A stretch of 64,000 nucleotides of DNA from an uncultured Rikenellaceae bacterium (GCA_947038405.1 CAMQVY010000001.1:1-64000); one strand, 5' to 3'. Shown: positions 54,013-63,968, numbered from the stretch's first letter. Made by a program: numbers and translations. The notes: generated by a model not told the origin, from the sequence alone.

Positions 54013-54885
54013 ATGAAAAAACTTATTCAGAAAATAAATAAAAATGCAATTATTCGCAATTTGATTTTGGCAGTATGTCTATTTATCATCTTTGTGTTTA
54101 CCCTTTCATTTTTGCTTAATGTTTTCACACGTCATAATGAATATATAAAAGTACCTATATTTGAGGGGCTATCATTTAATAAAGCAAGTGCATTAGCTAC
54201 ATCAAAATCTTTGGTATTAGAGATTAATGACTCTGTCCATGTTAAAGGGATTGCTGGAGGTACTATTTTAGATCAATATCCAAAATCTGATAGAGAAGTT
54301 AAAGCAGGAAGACGCATTTTCCTTACTGTAAACTCTTACAATAAAACCATGGTAAAAGTACCATATATTACAGGATACTCACTTCGCCAAGCAAAAAACA
54401 ATTTAGAAATAGCAGGTCTAGGAATCGCTGAACTTATCTACAAAGAGGATTTAGCAACTAACAACATACTAGAACAGCAGTACAATGGGACGGTTATCAC
54501 TAAGGGGTCCGATCATATGGTCGAGCTAGGTGCAGAGATAACCTTAATTGTAGGTAAGAGTCAATCTGACAGTATATGTATAATACCTGATGTTCTAGGA
54601 CTAACTCTATCTGAAGCAAAGAGTCGCCTCTGGGAAGTTGGACTAAACGTTGGTGGAACCGAATTTGATTCAGATGTTGATCTAGGCTTCTTGAATACAG
54701 CAAAAGTATTCACTCAACATCCAATTGCAGGCATTAAAAAGAGACTTGGAGGAGTTATATCCTTAGAGTTAACATTGGATACAGACAAAGTTAATTCAGG
54801 TATAAAATCAGCAACAAGAGAGTTAAATGAAATTATTAAGAGAGAGAAAGAACAGCAAGAGCAGTTAGACTCCTTAAATCAATAA
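54013..54885 (+). CDS. Membrane-anchored protein with three PASTA domains
   Basis: This 290-residue protein has one N-terminal membrane segment (about 17-38) and three consecutive PASTA domains, each opening with a V-P-(hydrophobic) pattern: IKVPIFEGLSFNKA near 46, VKVPYITGYSLRQA near 115 and CIIPDVLGLTLSEA near 193. PASTA modules bind muropeptides or beta-lactams in penicillin-binding proteins and kinases, but no kinase or transpeptidase domain is fused here. A Gln/Glu-rich tail ends it. It lies 15 bases upstream of the pseudouridine synthase gene, an arrangement common in Bacteroidota. Role in wall growth is inferred. Confidence 0.88.
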   Translation: MKKLIQKINKNAIIRNLILAVCLFIIFVFTLSFLLNVFTRHNEYIKVPIFEGLSFNKASALATSKSLVLEINDSVHVKGIAGGTILDQYPKSDREVKAGRRIFLTVNSYNKTMVKVPYITGYSLRQAKNNLEIAGLGIAELIYKEDLATNNILEQQYNGTVITKGSDHMVELGAEITLIVGKSQSDSICIIPDVLGLTLSEAKSRLWEVGLNVGGTEFDSDVDLGFLNTAKVFTQHPIAGIKKRLGGVISLELTLDTDKVNSGIKSATRELNEIIKREKEQQEQLDSLNQ

Positions 54886-54900
54886 ATTAGAAAATATATA

Positions 54901-55971
54901 ATGATAACAAACAATATAGAAGATCAAGAGCCATTAGATAGTCAACAAGATGAGTTATACGAACACTCGAATTTAATTGTTGATAAGGGACAGAGTTTGA
55001 TGCGTCTTGACAAGTTCCTATCAAATAGAATGGAGGGAGCCTCTCGTAGCCGTATTCAAGCTGCAATTGAGAAGTTTACTATACAGGTAAATGGGGAGTC
55101 AGTTAAGGCAAGTTATAAGGTTAAACCACTTGATAGCATAACAGTAGTTCTACCATATCCAAAACAAGAGCATGAGATGTTAGCGGAGAATATTCCGATT
55201 AACATTCTGTATGAAGATGATGATTTGCTACTTGTAGACAAAGTCGCAGGTATGGTTGTACATCCAGGCTTTGGTAACTATTCAGGCACCCTTGTCAATG
55301 CACTAACATACCACCTTCAAACATTACCTCTTTTCCAAGAGGGGGATATGCGTGCAGGATTGGTACATAGGATTGATAAAAACACGTCGGGTATACTAGT
55401 TGTTGCAAAGAATATCCAATCTCACGTTGCCTTAGCTAAACAATTTTTCGACCACACTATTGAGCGTCGTTATATCGCTTTGGTTTGGGGAAACTTCACT
55501 GAAGATCAAGGTACAATTACGGGACATATTGGTCGCAGTTTAAAAGATAGATTAAAGATGGCTGTATTTCCTGATGGATCAGAGGGAAAACACGCTGTTA
55601 CGCACTATAAAGTATTGAAACGATATGGTTATGTAACACTTATTGAGTGTCAATTAGAGACAGGTCGTACTCATCAGATTAGAGTTCACATGGAGTCTGT
55701 TGGACACCCACTATTTAACGATGATCGTTATGGTGGCAATAAAATCCTAAAGGGCACAACATTCTCTAAGTATAAGCAATTTATAGATAACTGTTTTAAA
55801 GTTCTTCCACGTCATGCACTCCATGCAAGAAGTCTAGGTTTTACACATCCACAAACTGGAGAGTTTATCTATAGAGAGAGTAATATTCCGAGTGATTTTG
55901 AGGCTGTAATGGCTAAATGGGATATATATGTCTCTGCAAAAGTGCTAATTGAAGAGGACGACGACGAATAG
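54901..55971 (+). CDS. rluD: RluD-family 23S rRNA pseudouridine synthase
   Basis: This 356-residue enzyme has an N-terminal S4 RNA-binding domain (about 32-90, MRLDKFLSNRMEGASRSRIQAAI) and a RluA/RluD catalytic domain. The active-site motif LVHRIDKNTSG contains the nucleophilic Asp159, preceded by VVHPGFGNYSGTLVNAL and followed by ETGRTHQIRVH. The first 25 residues are an acidic extension. Family assignment is certain; identity as RluD (positions 1911/1915/1917) rather than RluC is likely but not proven. It ends at a perfect bidirectional terminator. Confidence 0.9.
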   Translation: MITNNIEDQEPLDSQQDELYEHSNLIVDKGQSLMRLDKFLSNRMEGASRSRIQAAIEKFTIQVNGESVKASYKVKPLDSITVVLPYPKQEHEMLAENIPINILYEDDDLLLVDKVAGMVVHPGFGNYSGTLVNALTYHLQTLPLFQEGDMRAGLVHRIDKNTSGILVVAKNIQSHVALAKQFFDHTIERRYIALVWGNFTEDQGTITGHIGRSLKDRLKMAVFPDGSEGKHAVTHYKVLKRYGYVTLIECQLETGRTHQIRVHMESVGHPLFNDDRYGGNKILKGTTFSKYKQFIDNCFKVLPRHALHARSLGFTHPQTGEFIYRESNIPSDFEAVMAKWDIYVSAKVLIEEDDDE

Positions 55972-55995
55972 ATATAAAATTAACTGCAATAAAAT

Positions 55996-56034
55996 AACAC
56001 CGCCCGTATAGAAGCTATCTATACGGGCGGTGTT
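55996..56034. terminator. Bidirectional terminator between rluD and topA
   Basis: Two perfect 17-base arms (55996-56012, 56018-56034; arm contains CACCGCCCGTATAGA) with a 5-base loop. The stem is GC-rich, unlike its surroundings. Confidence 0.8.
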
Positions 56035-56059
56035 GTATTATATATTACAAATTATTTAA

Positions 56060-58390
56060 TTATGCTTTCTTTGAGAATCTACCCTTTTTAGGAGCTGTTT
56101 TTGTATTTGCCATTATCTCCTTACACTGCTCGAGTGTCAACTCCGCAGCCTCAGTACCTTTAGGCAACTTGTAATTCTTGCCTTTACAAGCGATATAAGG
56201 ACCATATCTACCAGCAAGGACTTGCAATTCAGGCTCTTCATCAAAACTCTTCAAAATACTCTTAATAGCATTTTGCCTCTTCAACTCGACCAATTCATTT
56301 GCTCTTTCTAGTGTAATTGTATATGGATCATCACTCTTCTCAAGTGATGTGAATTTACCATCATATTTAACGTAAGGACCGAATCTCCCCAATCCAACAC
56401 TAACCTCTTTACCTTCGTGCTCACCAAGCATTCTAGGTAACGAGAATAGCTCTAATGCCTCTTCCAATGTTATTGTAGAGATTAGTTGTCCAGTCTGAAG
56501 TCCAGCATATTTCGCCTTTTCATCATCTGTATTCTCTCCAATTTGAACCATAGATCCATATCTACCAATACGAGCAATTACCTCTTTACCACTCTTTGGA
56601 TCAACTCCAAGTGCTCTCATTTGGTTTGCTCTTGGAGCTGTAGCCTCTACCGCCTCTTCCACTGTTTTATGAAAAGGGTGATAAAAGTTCTCTATCATTT
56701 TATTCCAAGCAATCTTTCCATCTGCAACATCATCAAACTCCTTCTCTACCTTTGCCGTAAAGTTATAGTCCATAATATCTTTAAATTGCCCTTCAAGATA
56801 GTCATTTACGACCATTCCAATATCCGTTGGGTTGAGTTTATTCTTCTCAGCTCCCGTCTTTTCAGTAGCACTTTTAGCTATAATCTCTCCATTACTATTA
56901 AGAGTTAAAACCTCATAATTTCTAGGCTCACCCTCTTTAGTCTGTTTAATAACATAACCTCTATTAATTACCGTCGTAATAGTTGGTGCATAAGTAGAAG
57001 GACGACCAATACCTAAATCTTCCAATCTTTTCACTAAAGAAGCCTCACTATATCTAGGTGGAGATTGAGTGAATCTCTGAATAGCAGTAATTTGATCGTA
57101 CGACAATACACTCCCAACTTTAACATCAGGAAGCAATCCTTGTTCTTCGTCATTAGTCTCATCTTCAACACTCTCAGAATACAACTTCAAGAAGCCATCA
57201 AAAATAACTACCTCACCTGTTGCATTAAAATACTCCTTCTCACCACTAACATCAATAGTAAGTATTCGTCTATCCAACTCTGCCGAAGCCATCTGAGAAG
57301 CAAGTGTACGCTTCCAAATAAGTTGGTATAATTTCTTTTCAGTTGGCGTTCCTTCAACTTCAGCATTATTAAAGTATGTAGGACGTATCGCCTCGTGAGC
57401 CTCTTGAGCACCTTTACTTTTAGTCTTAAACTGACGTGTTTTACTATATTTATCTCCGAATTTAGCAATAATCTCAGCTTTAGCAGCATCAACAGCTTGA
57501 GTAGATAGATTCACAGAGTCGGTACGCATATAAGTAATAAAACCTTGCTCATACAACTTCTGAGCAACTGACATAGTTTGAGATACAGACATTCCGAATT
57601 TACGACTCGCCTCTTGTTGTAGCGTTGACGTTGTAAATGGAGCTGCTGGTGATTTAGTAACAGGTTTACACTCATTATTTCGGATAGTAAACGTAGCTGC
57701 ACCACATGCTTTTAAGAAAGCATCGGCCTCATCTTTTGTTTTAAAACGACGATTCAACTCCGCCTTAAACAATCTTTTAACCGAGTCATCAGCCGAATAA
57801 AATTGAGCTGACACTCTATAAAATTGTTCTGAATTAAAATTTGTGATCTCACGCTCACGCTCCACTACAAGTCTAACAGTAACACTTTGCACACGTCCAG
57901 CAGACAATGACGGTTTCACTTTTTTCCATAAAACAGGAGAGAGTTCAAATCCCACTAATCTATCCAATACTCGTCTTGCTTGCTGAGCATTAACAATATT
58001 CATATCAACATTACGTGGATTATCTATTGCCGCCGTAATCGCAGATTTAGTAATTTCGTGAAAAACAATACGCTTAGTACCATCTATCGGTAAATCCAAT
58101 GCCTCAGCTAAGTGCCAAGCAATAGCCTCTCCCTCGCGGTCCTCATCGGAAGCCAACCATACAGTCTTTGCTTTCTTAGCTAACTTAGATAGTTCCGCAA
58201 CAACTTTCACTTTATCAGGAGAAATCTCGTATGTAGGAGCAAAATCATTTTTGACATCGATCCCTAAATCTTTTTTCGATAAATCACGTATGTGTCCATA
58301 ACTAGATTTAACAACATATTGATCACCAAGAAATTTTTCGATTGTTTTTGCTTTAGCAGGGGACTCGACAATAACTAAATTTTCGTGCAT
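56060..58390 (-). CDS. topA: DNA topoisomerase I
   Basis: This 776-residue type IA topoisomerase relaxes negative supercoils. It has an N-terminal Toprim domain (NLVIVESPAKAKTIEKFLG; acidic DED in ASDEDREGEA), the catalytic region FITYMRTDS with Tyr287 as nucleophile, and the RPSTYAPT motif near residue 470. The C-terminal third has topoisomerase repeats of the LGRFGPYVKY and GRYGPYIACKGKNYKLP type, then a lysine-rich end. It lacks the CxxC zinc fingers of E. coli TopA. It follows the convergent rluD gene; DUF4270 is immediately upstream on the same strand but separated by a terminator. Confidence 0.96.
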   Translation of the reverse strand: MHENLVIVESPAKAKTIEKFLGDQYVVKSSYGHIRDLSKKDLGIDVKNDFAPTYEISPDKVKVVAELSKLAKKAKTVWLASDEDREGEAIAWHLAEALDLPIDGTKRIVFHEITKSAITAAIDNPRNVDMNIVNAQQARRVLDRLVGFELSPVLWKKVKPSLSAGRVQSVTVRLVVEREREITNFNSEQFYRVSAQFYSADDSVKRLFKAELNRRFKTKDEADAFLKACGAATFTIRNNECKPVTKSPAAPFTTSTLQQEASRKFGMSVSQTMSVAQKLYEQGFITYMRTDSVNLSTQAVDAAKAEIIAKFGDKYSKTRQFKTKSKGAQEAHEAIRPTYFNNAEVEGTPTEKKLYQLIWKRTLASQMASAELDRRILTIDVSGEKEYFNATGEVVIFDGFLKLYSESVEDETNDEEQGLLPDVKVGSVLSYDQITAIQRFTQSPPRYSEASLVKRLEDLGIGRPSTYAPTITTVINRGYVIKQTKEGEPRNYEVLTLNSNGEIIAKSATEKTGAEKNKLNPTDIGMVVNDYLEGQFKDIMDYNFTAKVEKEFDDVADGKIAWNKMIENFYHPFHKTVEEAVEATAPRANQMRALGVDPKSGKEVIARIGRYGSMVQIGENTDDEKAKYAGLQTGQLISTITLEEALELFSLPRMLGEHEGKEVSVGLGRFGPYVKYDGKFTSLEKSDDPYTITLERANELVELKRQNAIKSILKSFDEEPELQVLAGRYGPYIACKGKNYKLPKGTEAAELTLEQCKEIMANTKTAPKKGRFSKKA

Positions 58391-58414
58391 ATTTTAGTAA
58401 TTTTATATATTATA

Positions 58415-58450
58415 AAAACAGACCTAAAGTCTCTGCTTTAGGTCTGTTTT
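58415..58450 (-). terminator. Terminator after the DUF4270 gene
   Basis: AACAGACCTAAAG pairs perfectly with CTTTAGGTCTGTT around a 6-base loop. T- and A-runs flank it. Confidence 0.8.
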
Positions 58451-58459
58451 ATTTTCGTT

Positions 58460-60004
58460 TTATTTAATCAATGTAAATGTTAACTCTAACTTAGGTACTA
58501 TACTATTTACGTCATCATCAGGTATTGGCGATGTAGAACCAATAATTTCGACTTGTGAATACCCTTGAAAAGCTGCATTAGATTTAACTTGCGTCTCCTT
58601 TTCAAACTCAGGATTAGAGTATATTGGGGCAAAAAACACCCCGCTAGGGATCCCTTTGAATAGTTCCGAATTTTCATTGTTAATAATCAACATCTGTATA
58701 TATGTTGTTATGTCCATTTCATATCGCCCTTTAAGTCTATTCAATGCACCACCATATGGCACTTGATTACCAGAGTTATACTCATACATATAGTCATAAT
58801 CTGGAGCAGGCATCGGTAGGTACCCTTTATAAGAGTAGTACATTCCAAGCCTATCTTCCGCACCATTCAGCACATATAATTCGCTAGCAGATTTAACTCC
58901 AAAAGACAAGATTGCACTATTGATAATAATTTTGTCATACTCAACTCCATCAACAACTTTAAAAGAGTTTATCTTCTTACTCAGCTCATCAGAGAATCTG
59001 ACAAAAGAGTTAACTCCAGCCATATTCTGAACAAATACTCTCTGTTGACCTGGAGTACCAGCAACTGTATCAGTAGGTTTTGCAATGAACTGCTCAACTT
59101 CACTCCCAGCATAATCATGTTTAACAACACCAAAAGCTAATTTACGATATTCAGGAGCGTCCGTCAAAGAAAAACTCTGCAATACAGTATCCTTAATATT
59201 CTTAGGGACAATCGGTTTATCTTTTTCGTAATTATGATAGTGAATATTAATAGTTGCAGCCGTAGTAGAGTAAGGATCTGTGCGAGTAGTACCATAATAT
59301 ATCACCGCATCCTCTTTACTTTGATCCATCGGAGTTATATATAATCCCTTATACTTCTTTAGGAATAAAGTATCAATATTATACTCATCAGCCGATGTCT
59401 TATTTATAATCTCATCCAAAAAGACTTCACCTTTAGGAGTGACCTTTAACGTTTCAAATAGTATACCCGTTGCAGTTCCACCATAATTAAAAGTAAACAG
59501 AGGTTCACTGTCAATAAATGTTTTCGGATCAATTGTAGAGTAATAAGTTGAATCTGGACTTAAATATTTGTTTGCTTGAAATATACCAAACTCTTGTTTA
59601 CTATTTTGAGGTCCAAACTCACCATCTTTTGTTGAAACTGAAGTTTTAAATATATTCATCAATATACTTACCGAATCAACAATTGGATTATATCCAAAGA
59701 ACTCATCTTCACTTTTAAAAGCGTCAGGAATAAAATATGAAAAAGAAGATGCTATAGTCTGGCCAAACTGCTGGTCATATCTCTTACCAAACATCAAGTA
59801 CCCTAAATTTTTAGAGGGAATTGAGTCTGTTTTAACGGTAAATGTCTCCATTCCACCATTAACAGTAGCAACCTTTAATTTCATGGTCTGATCAATAGGA
59901 ATTAAATCAGCACCAAGTTGGTTATCTACTTTTGTACAAGACATTACTGTTGCTATCGCAACAAAAAAAGCAGTTACTTTCAATCTATTAAAGCAATTCT
60001 TCAT
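58460..60004 (-). CDS. DUF4270 family lipoprotein
   Basis: This 514-residue Bacteroidota-specific protein has a signal sequence with a lipobox (ATVMSC, Cys23), so it is likely a lipoprotein. The following NQLGADLIPID is typical of DUF4270. Features along the chain include a DSIPSKNLGYLMFGKRYDQQFG region, aromatic and Asn-rich segments, and a C-terminal LTFTLIK. Function is unknown. Its start overlaps the end of the upstream GT5-like gene by 17 bases (59988-60004), so the two are co-transcribed and translationally linked. That pairing is conserved in other Bacteroidales. Confidence 0.85.
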   Translation of the reverse strand: MKNCFNRLKVTAFFVAIATVMSCTKVDNQLGADLIPIDQTMKLKVATVNGGMETFTVKTDSIPSKNLGYLMFGKRYDQQFGQTIASSFSYFIPDAFKSEDEFFGYNPIVDSVSILMNIFKTSVSTKDGEFGPQNSKQEFGIFQANKYLSPDSTYYSTIDPKTFIDSEPLFTFNYGGTATGILFETLKVTPKGEVFLDEIINKTSADEYNIDTLFLKKYKGLYITPMDQSKEDAVIYYGTTRTDPYSTTAATINIHYHNYEKDKPIVPKNIKDTVLQSFSLTDAPEYRKLAFGVVKHDYAGSEVEQFIAKPTDTVAGTPGQQRVFVQNMAGVNSFVRFSDELSKKINSFKVVDGVEYDKIIINSAILSFGVKSASELYVLNGAEDRLGMYYSYKGYLPMPAPDYDYMYEYNSGNQVPYGGALNRLKGRYEMDITTYIQMLIINNENSELFKGIPSGVFFAPIYSNPEFEKETQVKSNAAFQGYSQVEIIGSTSPIPDDDVNSIVPKLELTFTLIK

Positions 60005-60800
60005 AAAATATTTTGTATTTATCTACGTAATCAGTATTTGTTTTATCCTCATGGAAAGGGAGTACAGGCTTTCCACTAAGCTTCAAGTACTCTTCAATTT
60101 CTGGATCTAAGCTACCCGTCTCTAATATCACACCATCAGCATGGTTAATAACGAACTTCATTAGATTCTGGTATGTCGGCTTCTCTACTATTTTACTATT
60201 TTCTTCATCGATGCCTTCACTAATTATTTTTTTATAAAAATTAGCATCCCACTCACCATCAAATTTATCATCATAAATTGAGACAACAACTTTAGAGTCT
60301 TGAAAAAGTGGATCATCCGAGAATCTATTTTTAAGGTACATAGGCACAACAGAAGACATCCATCCATGACAATGAACTACATCAGGTTGCCAGCGTAATT
60401 TTTTAACCGTTTCGAGCACACCTCTAGCAAAGAATATTGCACGTTCGTCATTGTCTGCAAAAAAGGTTCCATCTGCATCTGCCAACGTTGCCTTACGAGA
60501 GAAATAGTCTTCATTATCAATGAAGTATACCTGCACTCTAGCCAAAGGAATTGAAGCTACTTTTATGATTAATTGGTGATCGTTATCATCAATAATAAGG
60601 TTCATTCCAGACAATCTAATCACTTCATGCAATTGATTACGTCTCTCGTTAATCAAACCATATCTAGGCATGAATGTCCTAATTTCATTCCCTCTCTCTT
60701 GCATTGCTTGCGACAATGTTCTACATATAGTAGAAATTTGAGTTTCAGGTAAATATGGAGTTATCTCTTGACTAACATATAAAATTTTACAACTACTCAT
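59988..60800 (-). CDS. Glycogen/starch synthase N-terminal (GT5) domain protein
   Basis: This 270-residue protein resembles only the first Rossmann half of GT5 glycogen synthases: ILYVSQEITPYLPET at the start, then FMPRYGLINERRNQLHEVIRLSG, YFIDNEDYFSR, NDERAIFFARGVLETVKKLRWQPDVVHCHGW-type block (VVHCHGWMSS). The usual KVGGLG donor-site motif is replaced by PETQISTICRTLS. Without the C-terminal GT1-like domain it probably cannot work alone as a GT-B synthase. The stand-alone half is a conserved Bacteroidota family. It overlaps the DUF4270 gene. Function in glycogen metabolism is uncertain; the large fusion enzyme at 17.9 kb is the better candidate. Confidence 0.82.
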   Translation of the reverse strand: MSSCKILYVSQEITPYLPETQISTICRTLSQAMQERGNEIRTFMPRYGLINERRNQLHEVIRLSGMNLIIDDNDHQLIIKVASIPLARVQVYFIDNEDYFSRKATLADADGTFFADNDERAIFFARGVLETVKKLRWQPDVVHCHGWMSSVVPMYLKNRFSDDPLFQDSKVVVSIYDDKFDGEWDANFYKKIISEGIDEENSKIVEKPTYQNLMKFVINHADGVILETGSLDPEIEEYLKLSGKPVLPFHEDKTNTDYVDKYKIFYEELL

Positions 60801-60930
60801 CTAAGCTATATAGTTAAAATTACATTATATTCCACATTCACATATTCTTTTTACACATTAACATAGAGTGTAATAAAAAACATATGTAATGAACAATTTC
60901 TACAAAGATACTAAAAAAACTACGAATTAT

Positions 60931-61980
60931 CTAAAGAATAAGTGTTGCATCACCATACGTACCAAATCGATACCCCTCTTCTTTTGCAATTTTATACGCT
61001 TCCATAATTAAATCATAGCCACCAAACGCAGCAGCCATCATTAGTTGCGTTGACTGAGGCAAGTGAAAATTAGTAATCATAGAATCAGCAACAACAAAAT
61101 CATATGGAGTAAATATAAATTTATTAGTCCAACCTTCGTATGGGTTTAACTTTTTACCTGTTGTCACAGAGCTCTCCATTGTTCTCATAACAGTAGTTCC
61201 AACCGCACAAATACGTTTAGAATCACCTTTCGCACCATTCACAATTTGCGTTGCTTCAGGAGAGATAAAAATCTGCTCTGAGTCCATTTTATGTTTAGTT
61301 AAATCTTCAACATCAACGGCTCTAAAGTTACCCAACCCCACGTGTAGTGTGACATTCGCACTTTTAATTCCTTTAATTTCCAATCTTTTCAACAAATGCT
61401 TACTGAAGTGCAATCCTGCAGTAGGTGCAACAACAGCACCTTCATTCTTCGCATATATAGTTTGATATCTTTCGCTATCAATAGGCTCAACTTTCTCTCT
61501 AATCCACTTAGGAAGAGGAGTTTCACCCATATTATGAAGTGCTTCTTTAAATGCATCATGATCTCCATCAAAAAGGAATCTCAAAGTTCTACCTCTTGAT
61601 GTTGTATTATCAATAACTTCAGCAACCAACAAATCGTCATCACCAAAGTACAATTTATTACCAATACGAATTTTTCGTGCTGGGTCTACTAAAACATCCC
61701 ACAATCTAAGCTCTCTGTTCAGCTCTCTAAGCAAAAATATTTCGATCTCTGCACCTGTTTTTTCTTTGTTACCATAGAGTCTAGCAGGGAATACTTTTGT
61801 ATCATTAAATACAAAAACATCGTCAGTATCGAAATAATCGATAACATCTTTAAATATTTTATGCTCAATTTTTCCTGAGTCACGGTGTATAACCATTAAA
61901 CGAGATTCATCTCTATTGTCAACTGGATATTTAGCTAACATATCGAGAGAAAAGGGGTACCCATATTGGGATAATTTCAT
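60931..61980 (-). CDS. queA: tRNA preQ1(34) S-adenosylmethionine ribosyltransferase-isomerase
   Basis: This 349-residue enzyme transfers the ribose of SAM to preQ1 in tRNA, forming epoxyqueuosine. Family signatures are [20 protein letters not shown] near the start, [24 protein letters not shown], the central [25 protein letters not shown] and the C-terminal YGDATLIL. Length is normal. It follows truB by 95 bases on the same strand, a pairing seen in other Bacteroidota. QueD, acting earlier in the same pathway, is encoded at 30.0 kb. Confidence 0.97.
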   Translation of the reverse strand: MKLSQYGYPFSLDMLAKYPVDNRDESRLMVIHRDSGKIEHKIFKDVIDYFDTDDVFVFNDTKVFPARLYGNKEKTGAEIEIFLLRELNRELRLWDVLVDPARKIRIGNKLYFGDDDLLVAEVIDNTTSRGRTLRFLFDGDHDAFKEALHNMGETPLPKWIREKVEPIDSERYQTIYAKNEGAVVAPTAGLHFSKHLLKRLEIKGIKSANVTLHVGLGNFRAVDVEDLTKHKMDSEQIFISPEATQIVNGAKGDSKRICAVGTTVMRTMESSVTTGKKLNPYEGWTNKFIFTPYDFVVADSMITNFHLPQSTQLMMAAAFGGYDLIMEAYKIAKEEGYRFGTYGDATLIL

Positions 61981-62075
61981 CTGACCAACTTTTATGTAAA
62001 TAAAAAAATAACATAATATCGCCTTAAGCTACACGAAATAACATAAGACACTTAAATATAATATACGTAATAATG

Positions 62076-62789
62076 TTAATTTTGTTTCACTTCTTTAAGG
62101 ATTTCTTCAACATCCGCCATTGAATAGCAGTCCTCGACACTATTACTTCCATTTTTTGTTCTTCTCAGAGAGCTCAAGTATGCTCCGTTATTAAGTTTTT
62201 CACCTAACTCCATTGCTATAGATCTTATGTAAGTTCCTTTACTACATCTGATTCTAACTCTAACACGTGGCATTTCAAACTCTTCAATCTCGATTGAATG
62301 TATTGTGATCAGAGCTTGTCTCATAACAACCTCACTACCCTCTCTTGCATGTTCGTAAGCTCTTTTTCCATCAATTTTCTTAGCCGAGTAAACTGGGGGG
62401 GTCTGAAGTCTCTCACCGCAAAGCTCTTTCAAAGCCTGTTCAACATCTTCACGAGTAATATGATCTATTGGAAATGTCTCACTAACGGGGTGCTCCATAT
62501 CAAAACTAGGAGTCACTGCACCAAGAACTATATCTGTCACATACTCTTTCTCTTCAGCTTGTAATGACTCAACTAACTTAGTAGCCTTACCAATACACAC
62601 TATCAATACACCAGTTGCTAAAGGGTCTAATGTACCAGCGTGTCCGACTTTAATTTTCTTGAAACCAAGTCTCATAATTGCAGACTTCACCTTCCTTACA
62701 ACATCAGTCGATGTCCATGTATATGGTTTATCGATATAAAGGACAAAGCCTTCAGGGAAATTTAATTTATTTGATAATACTTTCTCCAC
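62076..62789 (-). CDS. truB: tRNA pseudouridine(55) synthase TruB
   Basis: This 237-residue enzyme makes pseudouridine 55 in the T-loop of tRNA. The catalytic Asp55 is in the motif GHAGTLDPLATGVL. The thumb region and later RCSKGTYIRSIAMELGEKL and GAYLSSLRRT are characteristic. It lacks the C-terminal PUA domain of longer forms, which is common in Bacteroidota. The gene starts 78 bases from the palindromic repeat at 62867-62914, so transcription from near that element is possible. queA follows. Confidence 0.95.
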   Translation of the reverse strand: MEKVLSNKLNFPEGFVLYIDKPYTWTSTDVVRKVKSAIMRLGFKKIKVGHAGTLDPLATGVLIVCIGKATKLVESLQAEEKEYVTDIVLGAVTPSFDMEHPVSETFPIDHITREDVEQALKELCGERLQTPPVYSAKKIDGKRAYEHAREGSEVVMRQALITIHSIEIEEFEMPRVRVRIRCSKGTYIRSIAMELGEKLNNGAYLSSLRRTKNGSNSVEDCYSMADVEEILKEVKQN

Positions 62790-62866
62790 AATTAATTTTA
62801 ATTTGTAATGAATACTCTAAAAACTAGATTAATAAAACAGAGTTTTGCTAAACTTTTTAAAATTCA

Positions 62867-62914
62867 GCGTCGCAGACAATTTTGTCAAATTATACGACAA
62901 ACTGTCTGCGACGC
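62867..62914. repeat. GTCTGCGACGC palindrome between truB and ilvE
   Basis: Left arm 62867-62886 and right arm 62896-62914 pair almost completely (GCGTCGCAGACA with TGTCTGCGACGC, then TTTGTC with GACAAA, one bulge) around a 9-base loop. The right arm is shared with 27819-27832. About 50 bases of AT-rich flank on the left also resemble the sequence beside that copy. It may terminate ilvE transcription, but no T-run is obvious. Confidence 0.7.
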
Positions 62915-62954
62915 GAAACTATATAAAGCTTCATCCACTCTTCGTGACGGAACT

Positions 62955-63968
62955 CTATTTTACTATAGTTACCCAATTATGTGTATCTTCAACCTCACCG
63001 TATTGAATACCACACAATCTATTGTATAACTCTGTTGTAACTTTTCCAACGCTATCTCCAAATGAGTATGTAATATCCTCTTTCGGGTCATAAACACTTC
63101 CAATAGGAGATATAACTGCTGCTGTTCCACAAGAACCAGCCTCTTCAAATGTAGCCAACTCTGCCAAATCAACCTCACGTCTTTCAACTGTTAATCCTAA
63201 ATCTTCAGCTAATTGAGTCAAGCTGAGATTAGTTATAGATGGTAGTACAGAGTGTGATTTAGGAGTAACATATGTTCCATTCTTTATTCCAAAGAAATTA
63301 GCAGCTCCACACTCATCTATATATCGTTTCTCTTTCGCATCTAAATAGATAACACTAGAATATCCCATATCATGTCCCCAACTAGCAGAAAGTAAACTTG
63401 CAACATAATTACCACCAGTTTTAACATGACCAGTTCCAAGCGGAGCAGCCCTATCATGGTCTCTATCTACAATAACCTTCATAGGGTTAAATCCACTCTT
63501 GTAATAAGGCCCAACAGGTGTAACAAATATCACAAATAGATATTCATCAGAAGGACTAACACCCACTTGTGCACCCGTACCAATCAACAGCGGTCTAATA
63601 TAAAGAGATGCGCCCGTACCATAAGGAGGAATAAATCTCTCATTTGCTTTAACAACTTTCGTCACTGCATCTACAAACATATCTACAGATGGGGCTTGCA
63701 TCATCAAATAATCAGCAGATGATTTTAGACGCTTAGCATTTTCATCGGCTCTAAAAAGGCGAATTTCGCCATCTACACCTCTGTATGCTTTCAACCCTTC
63801 AAAAGCCTCTTGTCCATAATGAAGGCAAGTTGCAGCTATGTGCATCGGAATATGCTCATCTTGCGATAGAGTCATCTCTTCCCATTTGCCATCCCTATAA
63901 TAACATCTTAAATTGTAGTCAGCCTTCATATAACTGAACCCTAAATTACCCCAATCAATATTTTCCAT
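62955..63968 (-). CDS. ilvE: Branched-chain amino acid aminotransferase
   Basis: This 337-residue PLP fold-type IV enzyme transfers the amino group between glutamate and branched-chain 2-oxoacids. The PLP lysine is Lys183 in GHVKTGGNYVASL. Other motifs are LHYGQEAFEGLKAYRG near 49-64, substrate-binding RPLLIGTG, and FEEAGSCGTAAVISPIG near the end. Length and motif set match the group II (long) form. It is complete within the window, starting 32 bases before the end, and its promoter is outside the window or in the last few bases. Confidence 0.96.
   Translation of the reverse strand: MENIDWGNLGFSYMKADYNLRCYYRDGKWEEMTLSQDEHIPMHIAATCLHYGQEAFEGLKAYRGVDGEIRLFRADENAKRLKSSADYLMMQAPSVDMFVDAVTKVVKANERFIPPYGTGASLYIRPLLIGTGAQVGVSPSDEYLFVIFVTPVGPYYKSGFNPMKVIVDRDHDRAAPLGTGHVKTGGNYVASLLSASWGHDMGYSSVIYLDAKEKRYIDECGAANFFGIKNGTYVTPKSHSVLPSITNLSLTQLAEDLGLTVERREVDLAELATFEEAGSCGTAAVISPIGSVYDPKEDITYSFGDSVGKVTTELYNRLCGIQYGEVEDTHNWVTIVK

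Noticed and set aside
62808-63029. 73-codon plus-strand frame between truB and ilvE
   Set aside because: It runs through the GTCTGCGACGC palindrome and into the end of ilvE, with no family signal.
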